This document shows positions 16,803-25,791 of a stretch of DNA of 62,301 nt, piece by piece. Within the stretch, counting starts at the first letter, position 1, and each line of letters opens with the position of its first letter. Origin of the DNA: Vicinamibacteria bacterium (lineage in GTDB: Bacteria; Acidobacteriota; Vicinamibacteria; Fen-336; JAGNNV01); contig JAIBCN010000041.1 in NCBI GenBank assembly GCA_019694155.1, positions 1-62,301 on the forward strand. The letters are read 5' to 3'. A program made the position numbers and the translations under genes. Below the pieces are notes generated by a model. The model was given only the letters and a program-made list of their open reading frames with translations, had not been told where the DNA came from and did no database searches.

Positions 16803-19637
16803 CTAGGAACACCCGCTCGTCGCGCCGCAGTTGGCGCAGCGGTAGCAGGCTCCGTTTCTGACCATGAGCGATCCGCACTCGTGGCAGGGCGGAGCATCGG
16901 CCTGGACCTTGAAAGCCACCTGCCCCTGGCTGGACGCGGGCTGGGGCGCTGTGGGGGGTGCGGCGGGCTTGGCCGCCTGGAGCGCCGCGGGGCGCGGCGT
17001 CTCCGAGGTAACGGCGGGGATGAGCGCGGGCTCGGTGGCCTCCTCGCGAGTGCGACCGAGGAACTTCACAGCCATCCAGCGGGCGATGTAGTCGGTGATG
17101 GACTTCGCGTAGCCGATGTCGGGGTTCTTGGTGAAGCCCGACGGCTCGTAGCGGGTGTGCGAGAACTTGTCGACGATCGCTTCGAGCGGGACGCCGTACT
17201 GGAGCGCGAGCGACAGGGATGTCGCGAAACCGTCCATGAGGCCGGAAACAGTCGAACCTTCCTTCGCCATGACCAGGAAGACTTCGCCCGGCTTTCCGTC
17301 CTCGTACATGCCGACCGTGATGTAGCCCTCGTGTCCGGCGATCGAGAACTTGTGGGTGATGGCCTGGCGCTCGTCCGGCAGCTTGCGACGGATGGGCCGG
17401 CCTTCGACCACGCCGATCCCCGGCACCGCGACCACCTGGGGCTCACCGTGCTTCTTGTCCGAAGGCAGGGACGTGGAGAGGGGCTGGCTGCGCTTGCAGC
17501 CGTCGCGGTACACCGCGACCGCCTTGAGTCCGAGGCGCCACGACTCGATGTAGGCCTTGGCGATCTCCTCGGGAGTGGAGTCGGTGGGCATGTTCACGGT
17601 CTTGCTGATGGCGCCGGAGAGGAAGGGCTGGACCGCGGCCATCATCTTGATGTGGCCCATGTAATGAATGGAACGCTTGCCGTTCGCGGGCGGGAAGGCG
17701 CAATCGAAGATCTCGACGTGCTCTTCCTTGAGGTGCGGCGCGCCTTCGATCATCTCCTTCTCGTCGATGTACTTCAGGATGTCCTGAACCTGCGCCGCGT
17801 TGTAGCCAAGCCGTCGGAGCACGGCGGGAACGGACTGGTTGACGATCTTGATCATCCCGCCGCCCACGAGCTTCTTGTACTTGACGAGGGCGATGTCGGG
17901 CTCGATGCCGGTGGTGTCGCAGTCCATCATGAAGCCGATGGTGCCGGTGGGGGCGAGCACGGTGACCTGGGAATTGCGATAGCCGTGCTGGACGCCGAGA
18001 GTGTAGGCCTCGTCCCACACGTCGAGGGCCTCACGCATGAGCGGCCGCGGGACGATCGATGCGTCGATCATGTGCGCGTGCTGACGATGCTTCTCGATGA
18101 TGCGAAGCATGGGCTCGGCGTTCCTGGCGTAACCGGGGAAAGCGCCCATCGACGCGGCCACCCGGGCGCTCTGCGCGTAGGCCTCGCCGTGCATGAGAGC
18201 GGTGACCGCGGCGGCGTAGGCGCGGCCGGCGTCGGAGTCGTAAGCGAGGCCGCGGTCCATCAGGAGGACGCCGAGGTTCGCGTAGCCGAGGCCGAGCGGA
18301 CGGTAGTCGTGCGAGTTCTTCTCGATGGCGGGCGTCGGATAGCTCGCGTTGTCGACCAGGATCTCCTGGGCGGTGATCATGGTGCGGCTGGCCGCGCGGA
18401 AGGACGCCGGATCGAACTCCCCGTCCTCTCGGACGAACTTCATGAGGTTGAGCGAGGACAGGTTGCACGCGGTGTCGTCGAGGAACATGTACTCGGAGCA
18501 GGGATTGCTCGCATTGATCCGGGCGGTGTTCGGGCAGGTGTGCCAGTCGTTGATGGTGGTGTCGAACTGCATGCCCGGATCGCCGCACTGCCACGCGGCC
18601 TCGGCCATGAGGGACATGAGATCGCGGGCCCGCTTGGTCTCGGCCACCGCACCGTCGCGCACGAAGTGGGTCGACCACTCCTTGTCTTCGACCACCGCGC
18701 GCATGAACTCGTCGGTGGCGCGCACGGAGTGGTTCGCATTCTGGAAGAACACGGAATCGTAGGCGCCGCCCTTGACGTTGAAGCCGCCGTTGTAGCCGGC
18801 ATCGATGAGGGCCCAGGCCTTGCGCTCCTCTTCCGACTTGCTGGTGATGAACTCTTCGATGTCGGGATGATCGGCGTTGAGAATGACCATCTTCGCGGCG
18901 CGGCGGGTCTTGCCGCCGCTCTTGATCACGCCCGCGAACGCGTCGTAGCCGCGCATGAAGGAGACCGGACCGGACGCGGTGCCGCCGCCCGCGAGGGTTT
19001 CCTTCGAGGAACGGATGCTCGAGAGGTTCGAGCCCGTGCCCGAGCCGTACTTGAAGAGCATGCCTTCCGTGCGCGCGAGGCCGAGGATCGAGTCCATGGT
19101 GTCGGACACGGAATTGATGAAGCACGCCGATGCCTGCGGGTGCGGCTCGATGCCGACGTTGAACCACACCGGCGAATTGAAGGCGGCGTACTGGCGGACG
19201 AGCAGGAAAGTGAGATCGTCCTTGAAGGCGGCGAGATCCTCGACGGTGTCGAAGTAGGCCTGCTTCACCGCCCAGCCCGCGATGGTCTCGACCACGCGGC
19301 CGACGAGCTGCTTCACGGAGTGCTCGCGCTCCGGAGAACCCATCGCGCCGCGAAAGTACTTCGAGGCGACGATGTTCGTGGCCTGCTGGCTCCAGCTCTT
19401 CGGGGCCTCGATGTTCTTCTGCTCGAAGACCGGGCGCCCGCGCTCATCGTTGATGACGGCGCTGCGGATGTCCCACTCGATCTCATCGAAGGGATGGACT
19501 CCCTCCGTGGAGAAGAAGCGCTTGAACGACAGCCCCTTTGATCGTTTCTCCGGCCGGGATTCGGTTCGTGAGTCGGCCCGCATGTTCTCGACTCGAACGG
19601 GTGACTCTGCCGGGACGACCGGGGGCTGCGTAGCCAT
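16803..19637 (-). CDS. nrdJ: Vitamin B12-dependent (class II) ribonucleotide reductase
   Basis: Adenosylcobalamin-dependent reductase of 944 residues that makes deoxyribonucleotides with or without oxygen. Class II signatures include FNSPVWFNVG, SVSDTMDSILGL, KYGSGTGSNLSS, an NPCSE substrate motif with DDTACNLSSLNL after it, and the TGTIGFMMDCDTTG block. The C-terminus carries a TSCPD-type region and a Cys-rich tail (CHECG, CYRCANCG, CS end) that re-reduces the active site. I prefer ATG 19637, nine bases after GGAGG (19647-19651), over a TTG two codons earlier. No separate cobalamin riboswitch is evident upstream. Confidence 0.95.
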   Translation of the reverse strand: MATQPPVVPAESPVRVENMRADSRTESRPEKRSKGLSFKRFFSTEGVHPFDEIEWDIRSAVINDERGRPVFEQKNIEAPKSWSQQATNIVASKYFRGAMGSPEREHSVKQLVGRVVETIAGWAVKQAYFDTVEDLAAFKDDLTFLLVRQYAAFNSPVWFNVGIEPHPQASACFINSVSDTMDSILGLARTEGMLFKYGSGTGSNLSSIRSSKETLAGGGTASGPVSFMRGYDAFAGVIKSGGKTRRAAKMVILNADHPDIEEFITSKSEEERKAWALIDAGYNGGFNVKGGAYDSVFFQNANHSVRATDEFMRAVVEDKEWSTHFVRDGAVAETKRARDLMSLMAEAAWQCGDPGMQFDTTINDWHTCPNTARINASNPCSEYMFLDDTACNLSSLNLMKFVREDGEFDPASFRAASRTMITAQEILVDNASYPTPAIEKNSHDYRPLGLGYANLGVLLMDRGLAYDSDAGRAYAAAVTALMHGEAYAQSARVAASMGAFPGYARNAEPMLRIIEKHRQHAHMIDASIVPRPLMREALDVWDEAYTLGVQHGYRNSQVTVLAPTGTIGFMMDCDTTGIEPDIALVKYKKLVGGGMIKIVNQSVPAVLRRLGYNAAQVQDILKYIDEKEMIEGAPHLKEEHVEIFDCAFPPANGKRSIHYMGHIKMMAAVQPFLSGAISKTVNMPTDSTPEEIAKAYIESWRLGLKAVAVYRDGCKRSQPLSTSLPSDKKHGEPQVVAVPGIGVVEGRPIRRKLPDERQAITHKFSIAGHEGYITVGMYEDGKPGEVFLVMAKEGSTVSGLMDGFATSLSLALQYGVPLEAIVDKFSHTRYEPSGFTKNPDIGYAKSITDYIARWMAVKFLGRTREEATEPALIPAVTSETPRPAALQAAKPAAPPTAPQPASSQGQVAFKVQADAPPCHECGSLMVRNGACYRCANCGATSGCS

Positions 19638-20223
19638 ATTCAACTTCCTCCCGCCTCTCGCGAGGCTGCCTAACTCGTGGGGGCTGATCGAGCCCTCGCC
19701 CTTACGTCATGTCAAAAACGACTTTGAATTCCAACTACGATGGGGTCCCTGGGGATTTCGCTGGGCATGACTGAACGCGCCAAACCGTCTTTGCGCCCGC
19801 TCTTTTCCGGTCCGGCTAGCTCCCTTTCGGGTCGACTCGAACTGCACGACAAGCCGCCCTCGAACCTCTTCGTGTGGCAACGACATTACTGCGACGTCTT
19901 GGGGTCTGTCAAGGATTAAACCCAAGATCTTGTGGTCATCACTCAAACCAAGAGACTCTAAGGATTTACAGGCCTCATCTTTGATCCGCTTGGCGAAGCG
20001 GGACAGCCATCTTGCCGAATTCGCATCTGGATATGACATGGATTTGTCCTTATTAGATGAATATTTAGCAGTCCATACTGCGGCTGATTCGAGGATTCGT
20101 TTCACAAGTCATCACAAAAGAGAAAATTTCCGTGGTTTTTCAAAGTGCCAAAGATCACCAAAATCACCCCAAAATCGAGCCTCAAACAAGGACGGCGCGG
20201 GCCGCGATATCGTGCGAGGGAAG
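19638..20223. other. AT-richer divergent intergenic island between nrdJ and mqnA
   Basis: The only gap over 300 bp in the window. Besides the candidate short frame, it must hold the promoters of nrdJ (minus) and mqnA (plus). I found no convincing NrdR box pair, B12 box or -35/-10 pair by eye. The 19900-20160 part is clearly lower in GC than everything around it. Confidence 0.6.
19707..20039 (-). CDS. Candidate 110-residue protein upstream of nrdJ, atypical codon use
   Basis: Open frame beginning MSYPDANSARWL, with an AAGGAC ribosome-site match (20046-20051) six bases before the ATG. Residues 1-70 look protein-like (helical, then DRPQDVAVMS and RGRLVVQFES); the last ~40 are basic and low in order. 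Codons such as TTA, TGT, AGA and AAA are common here but rare in every neighbouring gene, and the surrounding DNA is AT-richer. It points toward nrdJ with a 69 bp gap. It could be a horizontally acquired gene, a decayed fragment, or a chance frame in a long leader. I do not recognise it. A longer in-frame GTG at 20105 exists without a ribosome site. Confidence 0.35.
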   Translation of the reverse strand: MSYPDANSARWLSRFAKRIKDEACKSLESLGLSDDHKILGLILDRPQDVAVMSLPHEEVRGRLVVQFESTRKGASRTGKERAQRRFGAFSHAQRNPQGPHRSWNSKSFLT

Positions 20224-21003
20224 ATGGCGATCTCGCTGCACGTCGGGTTGTTTCCCTATTTGAATGTTCAGCCCCTCGTGACGGGATTGAGAGACGACTC
20301 GAGCGTGGCCCTCGTCATCGATCTGCCCTCGCGCATCGCCGATCGATTCAGGAACGACGAACTCGACCTCGCCATGGTGCCGTCATTCGAAGCCGCGGCC
20401 CTCGACGCCCCCATCGTCGGCTCCGTGTGCATTGCGAGCGATGGTCCCGTTGAAACGGTGACGCTTCATCATCGGGTTCCGCTCGAACGGGTGCGGACAC
20501 TGGCCGTGGACGAGGCGAGCCGGACGAGCGCGGCGCTCGCGAAGATACTGATCGCGGAGGCCTCGGGACGACTTCCGATCACTGCCCCGTTCTCACCCGG
20601 CGGCGCGCGAAATCCCAACGCCGACGCCATCGTGGTGATCGGCGATCCCGCATTCCGGTGGCGCGCCGATGGCTTCGCGCGCCTGGACCTCGGCGAAGAA
20701 TGGAAGAAGCGGCAGGGCTTGCCGTTCGTGTTCGCGGTCATGGTCCGGAATCGGCGCGCGAACGCGGAGGGGCTCGCGGCCCGGATCGACGCCGCGAAAA
20801 AGCGCGGACTGGAGGCGGCCTCCACCATCGCCCGTTCGTATAATTCGGGCGTCGATGCGGGGCGCGCGGAGCACTATCTGCGACACGTGATCCGTTACGA
20901 TCTGGGTGAACGCGAGAAGCTTGGCCTCGCCCTCTTCCATCGACTGGCGCAGGCGAAAGGCCTGCTGGCCCGTGTGAAGGAGCTGGAGTTCGATGCAATT
21001 TGA
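20224..21003 (+). CDS. mqnA: Chorismate dehydratase, futalosine menaquinone pathway
   Basis: MqnA-type periplasmic-binding-protein fold enzyme of 259 residues that converts chorismate to 3-enolpyruvoyl-benzoate, the first committed step of futalosine menaquinone synthesis. The N-terminal LFPYLNVQPL and the LDLAMVPSFE block are typical of the family. The start at MAISLHVG is chosen because the frame upstream (to 19930) is in the AT-rich island and not protein-like. It overlaps mqnC by 11 bases, confirming pairing. mqnB, mqnD and mqnE are not in the window. Confidence 0.9.
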   Translation: MAISLHVGLFPYLNVQPLVTGLRDDSSVALVIDLPSRIADRFRNDELDLAMVPSFEAAALDAPIVGSVCIASDGPVETVTLHHRVPLERVRTLAVDEASRTSAALAKILIAEASGRLPITAPFSPGGARNPNADAIVVIGDPAFRWRADGFARLDLGEEWKKRQGLPFVFAVMVRNRRANAEGLAARIDAAKKRGLEAASTIARSYNSGVDAGRAEHYLRHVIRYDLGEREKLGLALFHRLAQAKGLLARVKELEFDAI

Positions 21004-22120
21004 CGCCATTCGGAAGAAGGTCTTCGCGGGCGAGCGCCTGTCGAGGGAGGAGGGCATCTTCCTCCTCCGCGACGCGGATTTGCTCTCCCTGGGAGAACTC
21101 GCGGACTCGGTCCGGCGGCGGCTCCATCCCGAGGGCCTCGTCACCTACATCATCGATCGCAACATCAACTACACGAACGTGTGCACGGCGCAGTGCGCCT
21201 TCTGCGCCTTCTACCGGGACCTTCCCGCGAAGGACGGCTACGTCCTCACCAAGGACGAGTTCGCCCAGAAGATCGACGAAACCCTTGCGCTCGGCGGCGA
21301 GCAGATCCTGCTGCAAGGGGGCCTGCACCCGGACCTCGGCATCGAGTACTACGAGGACCTCTTCCGGTGGATCAAGGCCACGTATCCGAAACTGTGGGTC
21401 CACGGCCTCTCTCCGGCCGAGGTGAAGCACATCTGCCGCGTCTCGAACCTCACCACGGATGCAGCGGTGCGCCGGCTGATCGCTGCGGGCCTCGACTCGA
21501 TCCCCGGCGGCGGCGCCGAAGTCCTCTCGAACCGCGTGCGCAACATCATCGGTATCGCCAAGGGCTCCACCGAGGACTGGCTCGAAGTCATGGAGGTCGC
21601 CCAGAACCAGGGCCTCAAGACCACCGCGACCATGATGTTCGGCCACGTGGAGACGCTCGAGGAGCGGATCGACCACCTGCTGCACCTGCGGGCCCTGCAG
21701 GATCGGACGAAGGGTTTCACCGCATTCATCGCCTGGACCTTCCAGCCCGAGAACACCGCGCTTGCGGGCGACGAGGTCACCTCATTCCAGTATCTGCGGA
21801 CCCTCGCGGTAGCGCGGGTCATGCTGGACAACTTCCCGAACATCCAGGCGAGCTGGGTCACCCAGGGGGGCAAGATCGGTCAGATGTCGCTAAGGTTCGG
21901 CGCCAACGACTTCGGCAGCCTCATGATCGAAGAGAACGTGGTCTCCTCGGCGGGCGCAGGCTTCCACCTCACCGAAGCGGAAATTGCGCGCAACATCCAG
22001 GGCGCGGGCTTCGTGCCCAAGCGCCGGACCATGCACTACGAGATCATCGGCGATCCCTATTGCTGGTCACACGCCGTCCCGAAGATGCCCGCCCCCCGCC
22101 ATCAGCTCCTGGCGGTGTAG
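20993..22120 (+). CDS. mqnC: Cyclic dehypoxanthine futalosine synthase (radical SAM)
   Basis: Radical SAM enzyme of 375 residues that cyclises dehypoxanthine futalosine in menaquinone synthesis. The iron-sulfur motif CTAQCAFC supplies Cys64, Cys68 and Cys71, preceded by NINYTNVC as in MqnC/MqnE/CofH relatives. The GLHPDLG and GGGAEVL blocks and the C-terminal PKRRTMHYE further match the family. Coupled to mqnA by overlap. CofH- or MqnE-type alternatives are less likely because of the adjacent mqnA and because the sequence fits MqnC best. The end faces the convergent TPR gene (22 bp gap). Confidence 0.9.
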   Translation: MQFDAIRKKVFAGERLSREEGIFLLRDADLLSLGELADSVRRRLHPEGLVTYIIDRNINYTNVCTAQCAFCAFYRDLPAKDGYVLTKDEFAQKIDETLALGGEQILLQGGLHPDLGIEYYEDLFRWIKATYPKLWVHGLSPAEVKHICRVSNLTTDAAVRRLIAAGLDSIPGGGAEVLSNRVRNIIGIAKGSTEDWLEVMEVAQNQGLKTTATMMFGHVETLEERIDHLLHLRALQDRTKGFTAFIAWTFQPENTALAGDEVTSFQYLRTLAVARVMLDNFPNIQASWVTQGGKIGQMSLRFGANDFGSLMIEENVVSSAGAGFHLTEAEIARNIQGAGFVPKRRTMHYEIIGDPYCWSHAVPKMPAPRHQLLAV

Positions 22121-22142
22121 GCGGGCTTCCCGGACGGGAGGG

Positions 22143-23054
22143 CTATTTCATCTGTTCGAGGGCCTTCTTGGCCTTTTCTCCGTTGGGACCGCTGGGGTCG
22201 AGCTCGATGACCTTCTGCATGTCGGCCTTCGCCTCCGCCATCTTCTGCTGCTGGAGATAAGCGACGCCGCGCCAGTAGTAAGCCTCCACGATCTTCGGGT
22301 CCTTGGCGACCGACTTGGTGAAGTACTCCACCGCGTTTGCTGAATCGTTGCGGCGGAGGAAGCCGACCGCGAGGTCGAAGTAGCCATCGCCGTTGGTGAT
22401 CTTGGCGTCGTCGATCGTGGCCAGAAAAACGAGGGCCTTATCGGTGAGGCCGGCGTCCATGGCCGCGTTCGCGGCCACCAGCTTCATCTGCTGGTTGGAA
22501 GGGTCGAGGTCGATCGCCTTCTGGAGGTACTCGAGCGCCTTCTCGGTGTTCTTCTCGGCTCCGTAGATCCGGGCGAGGCGCGGATAGAGCTGCGGCGCGA
22601 GGTCGGGGCGCATGGTCGCCACCTTCTCGTAGTTCTCGCGCGCGACCGGCCACTGCTGCGCGGTGAAGGCGGCATCGCCGGCCTTGAGAGCCTCGACGAG
22701 CTCAGGCGGCGGACCCTTCGCCTTGTCGAGCTTGAGATCGACGGGCGCCATGCGTGCCTGTTCGCTGGTCATGGGCACGGTGATCGACTTGACCTGATAG
22801 CCGTCCGCTTTGATGTCCACGTTCCAATTGCAGGCCGCGAGGCCCTGGAAGGCCCATGAGCCCTTCTTGTCGGTGGTGAGGGTGGTGCCCCCGCCCCGTG
22901 AGGGACAGTCGAGTTTGACCGACGCGCCGGCGATCGGCTTGTTGTCCGTCGCATCGGTCACCTTGCCGAAGAGGCGTCCCATGCCCTTCCAGTCCTGGGC
23001 CTGAAGCGGAGCCGCGAGCGCCACGGCAAAAAGCACTAGAGAAAGTCGTTTCAT
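22143..23054 (-). CDS. Secreted carboxypeptidase-regulatory-like/TPR protein
   Basis: Exported protein of 303 residues. Residues 1-19 are a signal peptide (MKRLSLVLF, cleavage after QA). A carboxypeptidase-regulatory-like beta-sandwich follows (about 25-105: GKVTDATDNKPIAGASV, then ADGYQVKSITV), then four or five TPR helices (about 120-300) including YLQKAIDLDPS and a final ADMQKVIELDPS. The two domains together suggest a periplasmic scaffold for protein contacts. I start at MKRL; an ATG three codons earlier is also possible. Divergent from nadE with 121 bp between starts, presumably holding both promoters. Confidence 0.85.
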   Translation of the reverse strand: MKRLSLVLFAVALAAPLQAQDWKGMGRLFGKVTDATDNKPIAGASVKLDCPSRGGGTTLTTDKKGSWAFQGLAACNWNVDIKADGYQVKSITVPMTSEQARMAPVDLKLDKAKGPPPELVEALKAGDAAFTAQQWPVARENYEKVATMRPDLAPQLYPRLARIYGAEKNTEKALEYLQKAIDLDPSNQQMKLVAANAAMDAGLTDKALVFLATIDDAKITNGDGYFDLAVGFLRRNDSANAVEYFTKSVAKDPKIVEAYYWRGVAYLQQQKMAEAKADMQKVIELDPSGPNGEKAKKALEQMK

Positions 23055-23175
23055 GGGGCGCATTCTGCCACGCGGCGCCCCGGGAGGCGACTCAAAGCGG
23101 GAGGGGCGGGCTGTGAGAAGCCTCGCTGGCGCAGCGGGAGCCTTCCCGTATGCTTGAGCCGGCAGTGTACGAACG

Positions 23176-25119
23176 ATGAACGGCTCCACTCGACACGGGT
23201 TTTTTCGGGTCGCCGCCGGGTGTCCGCGGGCGCACATCGCGGACCCTTCGGCCAACCTCGCGGAAATCCTCGACCTCGTTTCCGAGGCCAGGGCCAAGGG
23301 AGTTCAGCTTCTGGTCACGCCCGAACTCGGCTTGACCGGCTACACCGCAGCCGATCTCTTTTTCCAGCAGACGACCCTCCTGCAGGCCGCGGAGGATGCG
23401 CTTGAGAAGCTGTGCGCCCGTACCGCGCGGCTCGACATGACGATCGCCGTGGGCCTTCCCCTGGTTCGCGACTCGCGCCTGTGGAACGCAGCGGCCGTAC
23501 TGCAGAAGGGCCGGGTTCGAGGCCTGGTTCTGAAGTCGTTCATCCCGAATTACAAGGAGTTCTACGAGGGGCGCTGGTTCTCCCCCGCGCGGGAGGCGGC
23601 GCGCGGCGAGATGGAACTCTTCGGGGCGAAGGTGCCCGCGGGCGGGGACCTGGTCTTTCGCGTGGACGGCGAACCGAACCTGGCCCTCGGCTTCGAGATC
23701 TGCGAGGACATCTGGGTCCCCACCCCCCCGAGCGTCCGCCTCGCCCAGGCGGGGGCCACGGTGCTCGCGAATCTCTCGGCCTCCAACGAGGGCATCGGCA
23801 AGGCGGACTATCGGCGCGAACTCCTCAAGCAGCATTCGGGGCGAACGCTCTCCGCCTGCGTCTTCGCGAACGTGGGAGTTCACGAATCCACCACCGACCT
23901 GGTGTTCGGCGGCCATCTCATGGTCGCGGAGAACGGCGTCATGGTCGCGGAGAATCGGCGCTTCCGTCGCGAAGCGGAGTTGATGGCCTGCGACGTCGAC
24001 GTCGACCGGCTGGTCGCGGAGCGGCTGCGTCAGAAAACCTTCGCGGAGACCGGCGGCGAGGGGAAGCCCGTGCGGGCGGTGGCGCTCGAAGGAATGTCGT
24101 TGCCGAAGTCGACGCGCCTTCTGCGAGCCGTCGACCCCCGTCCGTTCGTACCGAGCGACGCCTCCACGCTGGCCAGGCGGTGCGCCGAGATCTTCGAGAT
24201 CCAGACCGCTGGTCTCGCCAGGCGATGGGAGCACACGGACTCGAAGAAACTCATCCTGGGGCTTTCCGGAGGGCTCGATTCCACCCTCGCCCTCATCGTG
24301 GCGAGCCGCACCTGCGGGCTGCTTGGCCGGTCTCGAAGGTCCATCCTGGCCGTCACCATGCCCGGCTTCGGCACCACCAGCCGCACGCGGGCCCTCGCCC
24401 TCCGTCTCGCCGAAACCTCCGGGGTCACGTTCCGGGAGATCGACATCAAGGCGGCCTGCGAACGGCATCTCAAGGACATCGGACTGTCGAGCCGCGACCG
24501 GAGCGTGGCCTACGAAAACGCCCAGGCCCGCGAACGCACCCAGGTCCTGATGGATCTCGCCAACAAGGAGCACGGACTCGTCGTGGGCACGGGAGACCTC
24601 TCGGAACTGGCTCTCGGGTTCGCGACCTTCGGCGGTGACCACCTGTCGATGTACAACGTCAATGGGTCGGTCCCGAAGACCCTCGTTCGTTTCCTGGTCG
24701 CGGCGGCCGCGGAAGACCCGCTCCACGCCGCGGAGAGCGCGTGTTTGCGCGAGGTTCTGAACCTCCCGATCTCACCCGAGCTCCTGCCCCCGGGCGGGAA
24801 GGGCGAGATGAGTCAGAAGACCGAGGACATTCTCGGCCCCTACGAGGTGCATGACTTCTTCCTCCATGCGTTCCTGAGGCTCGGCGCCTCTCCGGACAAA
24901 ATGCTCTTCCTGGCGAACGCCGCTTTTTCCGGCACCCACCCGCCGGCCGCCCTCCGCCGCTATCTGCGGGTATTCCTGGAGCGGTTCTTCGCGGCCCAGT
25001 TCAAGAGATCGACGCTGCCCGACGGCCCGAAGGTGGGGTCGGTGAGCCTGTCGCCACGCGGCGATTTCCGAATGCCGTCCGATGCCCGCGCGGTCGCATG
25101 GATGGAGCGGATAGACTAG
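23176..25119 (+). CDS. nadE: Glutamine-dependent NAD+ synthase
   Basis: Two-domain enzyme of 647 residues that amidates deamido-NAD using glutamine. The N-terminal nitrilase-type glutaminase carries Glu50 (TPELGLTGY), Lys127 (NYKEFYEG) and Cys176 (EICEDIW). The C-terminal synthetase has the ATP pyrophosphatase loop LGLSGGLDST near residue 365, and a GTGDLSELALG block. Length matches the eukaryote-like/mycobacterial NadE with glutaminase. The first residues before CPRAHIADP suggest a short N-terminal extension. It is followed 9 bp later by the PilZ gene. Confidence 0.95.
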   Translation: MNGSTRHGFFRVAAGCPRAHIADPSANLAEILDLVSEARAKGVQLLVTPELGLTGYTAADLFFQQTTLLQAAEDALEKLCARTARLDMTIAVGLPLVRDSRLWNAAAVLQKGRVRGLVLKSFIPNYKEFYEGRWFSPAREAARGEMELFGAKVPAGGDLVFRVDGEPNLALGFEICEDIWVPTPPSVRLAQAGATVLANLSASNEGIGKADYRRELLKQHSGRTLSACVFANVGVHESTTDLVFGGHLMVAENGVMVAENRRFRREAELMACDVDVDRLVAERLRQKTFAETGGEGKPVRAVALEGMSLPKSTRLLRAVDPRPFVPSDASTLARRCAEIFEIQTAGLARRWEHTDSKKLILGLSGGLDSTLALIVASRTCGLLGRSRRSILAVTMPGFGTTSRTRALALRLAETSGVTFREIDIKAACERHLKDIGLSSRDRSVAYENAQARERTQVLMDLANKEHGLVVGTGDLSELALGFATFGGDHLSMYNVNGSVPKTLVRFLVAAAAEDPLHAAESACLREVLNLPISPELLPPGGKGEMSQKTEDILGPYEVHDFFLHAFLRLGASPDKMLFLANAAFSGTHPPAALRRYLRVFLERFFAAQFKRSTLPDGPKVGSVSLSPRGDFRMPSDARAVAWMERID

Positions 25120-25128
25120 CCTTCCCGA

Positions 25129-25791
25129 ATGGCCGTCGTCCTCATCTGCACCAATCGCTCCCTCGACCGGGATCTGCAAGGTACCGTCCTCTTCCGATCC
25201 GACATCGTGAGGGAGACCGTGCGCACGGCGGCCGATGTGCAAACGCGACTCAATTCGGGCCGGGTCGCGCTCCTTTGCATCCACCGCCAGATCAACGGTA
25301 TCGAGAACCTGATCCGGGCGCTGCGCAAGTCACCGACCTTGAAGCGCATCTCGATCGTGGTGTTCTCAGAGGATGACTTCGACCCTTCCGAGGTCGAGGT
25401 TCTGGAAGCGGGCGCCAATGCCATTCTGCGGCTGCCGCCGGGGGACGATTTCAACGATCGGGTGAGCAAGCTCATGGAGGTCCCCACCAGAAGGGACGTC
25501 CGTATTCCCGTCCGCCTCCAGGTATCGGCGAGCAGCGGTTTCGGGGCCACCGTCCCCGTCCTCGCCCTGAACCTGTCCTTCACGGGAATCCTGCTGGAGT
25601 CGAATCACCCCCTCAACATGGGTGACGAGGTGAGCGTGGCCTTCCGATTCGAAGAATCGGGCGAGATCTTCTCGGCCACCGCGCACATCACGCGAACCGC
25701 GGGGCCAAACCGCTACGGCGCGACGTTCGAGACCATCGCCCGGGGCGAGACGGCGCTGAAGACGTTCCTCGCGGGCACGTCACTCGCGTGA
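25129..25791 (+). CDS. PilZ-domain protein with N-terminal pseudo-receiver
   Basis: Protein of 220 residues. Residues 1-115 look like a response-regulator receiver fold (VVLICTNRS, then VALLCIHRQ, then ISIVVFSEDD and AGANAILRLP), but the phosphoacceptor position reads CIH, with no Asp, so phosphorylation is unlikely. Residues 118-215 form a PilZ domain with a basic RRDVRIPVR stretch (121-129) and NLSFTG (148-153), where the canonical D-x-S-x-x-G has Asn for Asp. PilZ domains bind cyclic di-GMP; binding here is plausible but the substitution makes it uncertain. The stop overlaps the GTG of glgP. Confidence 0.8.
   Translation: MAVVLICTNRSLDRDLQGTVLFRSDIVRETVRTAADVQTRLNSGRVALLCIHRQINGIENLIRALRKSPTLKRISIVVFSEDDFDPSEVEVLEAGANAILRLPPGDDFNDRVSKLMEVPTRRDVRIPVRLQVSASSGFGATVPVLALNLSFTGILLESNHPLNMGDEVSVAFRFEESGEIFSATAHITRTAGPNRYGATFETIARGETALKTFLAGTSLA

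Noticed and set aside
16737..19541. 934-codon open frame antisense to nrdJ
   Set aside because: It mirrors nrdJ codons; the translation is His/Asp/Gly/Val/Arg-rich with no domain. Long antisense frames are a usual by-product of high-GC third-position bias.
19638..20223. Cobalamin riboswitch or NrdR boxes before nrdJ
   Set aside because: I searched by eye for a B12 box and for paired palindromic NrdR boxes on both strands and saw none good enough to report.
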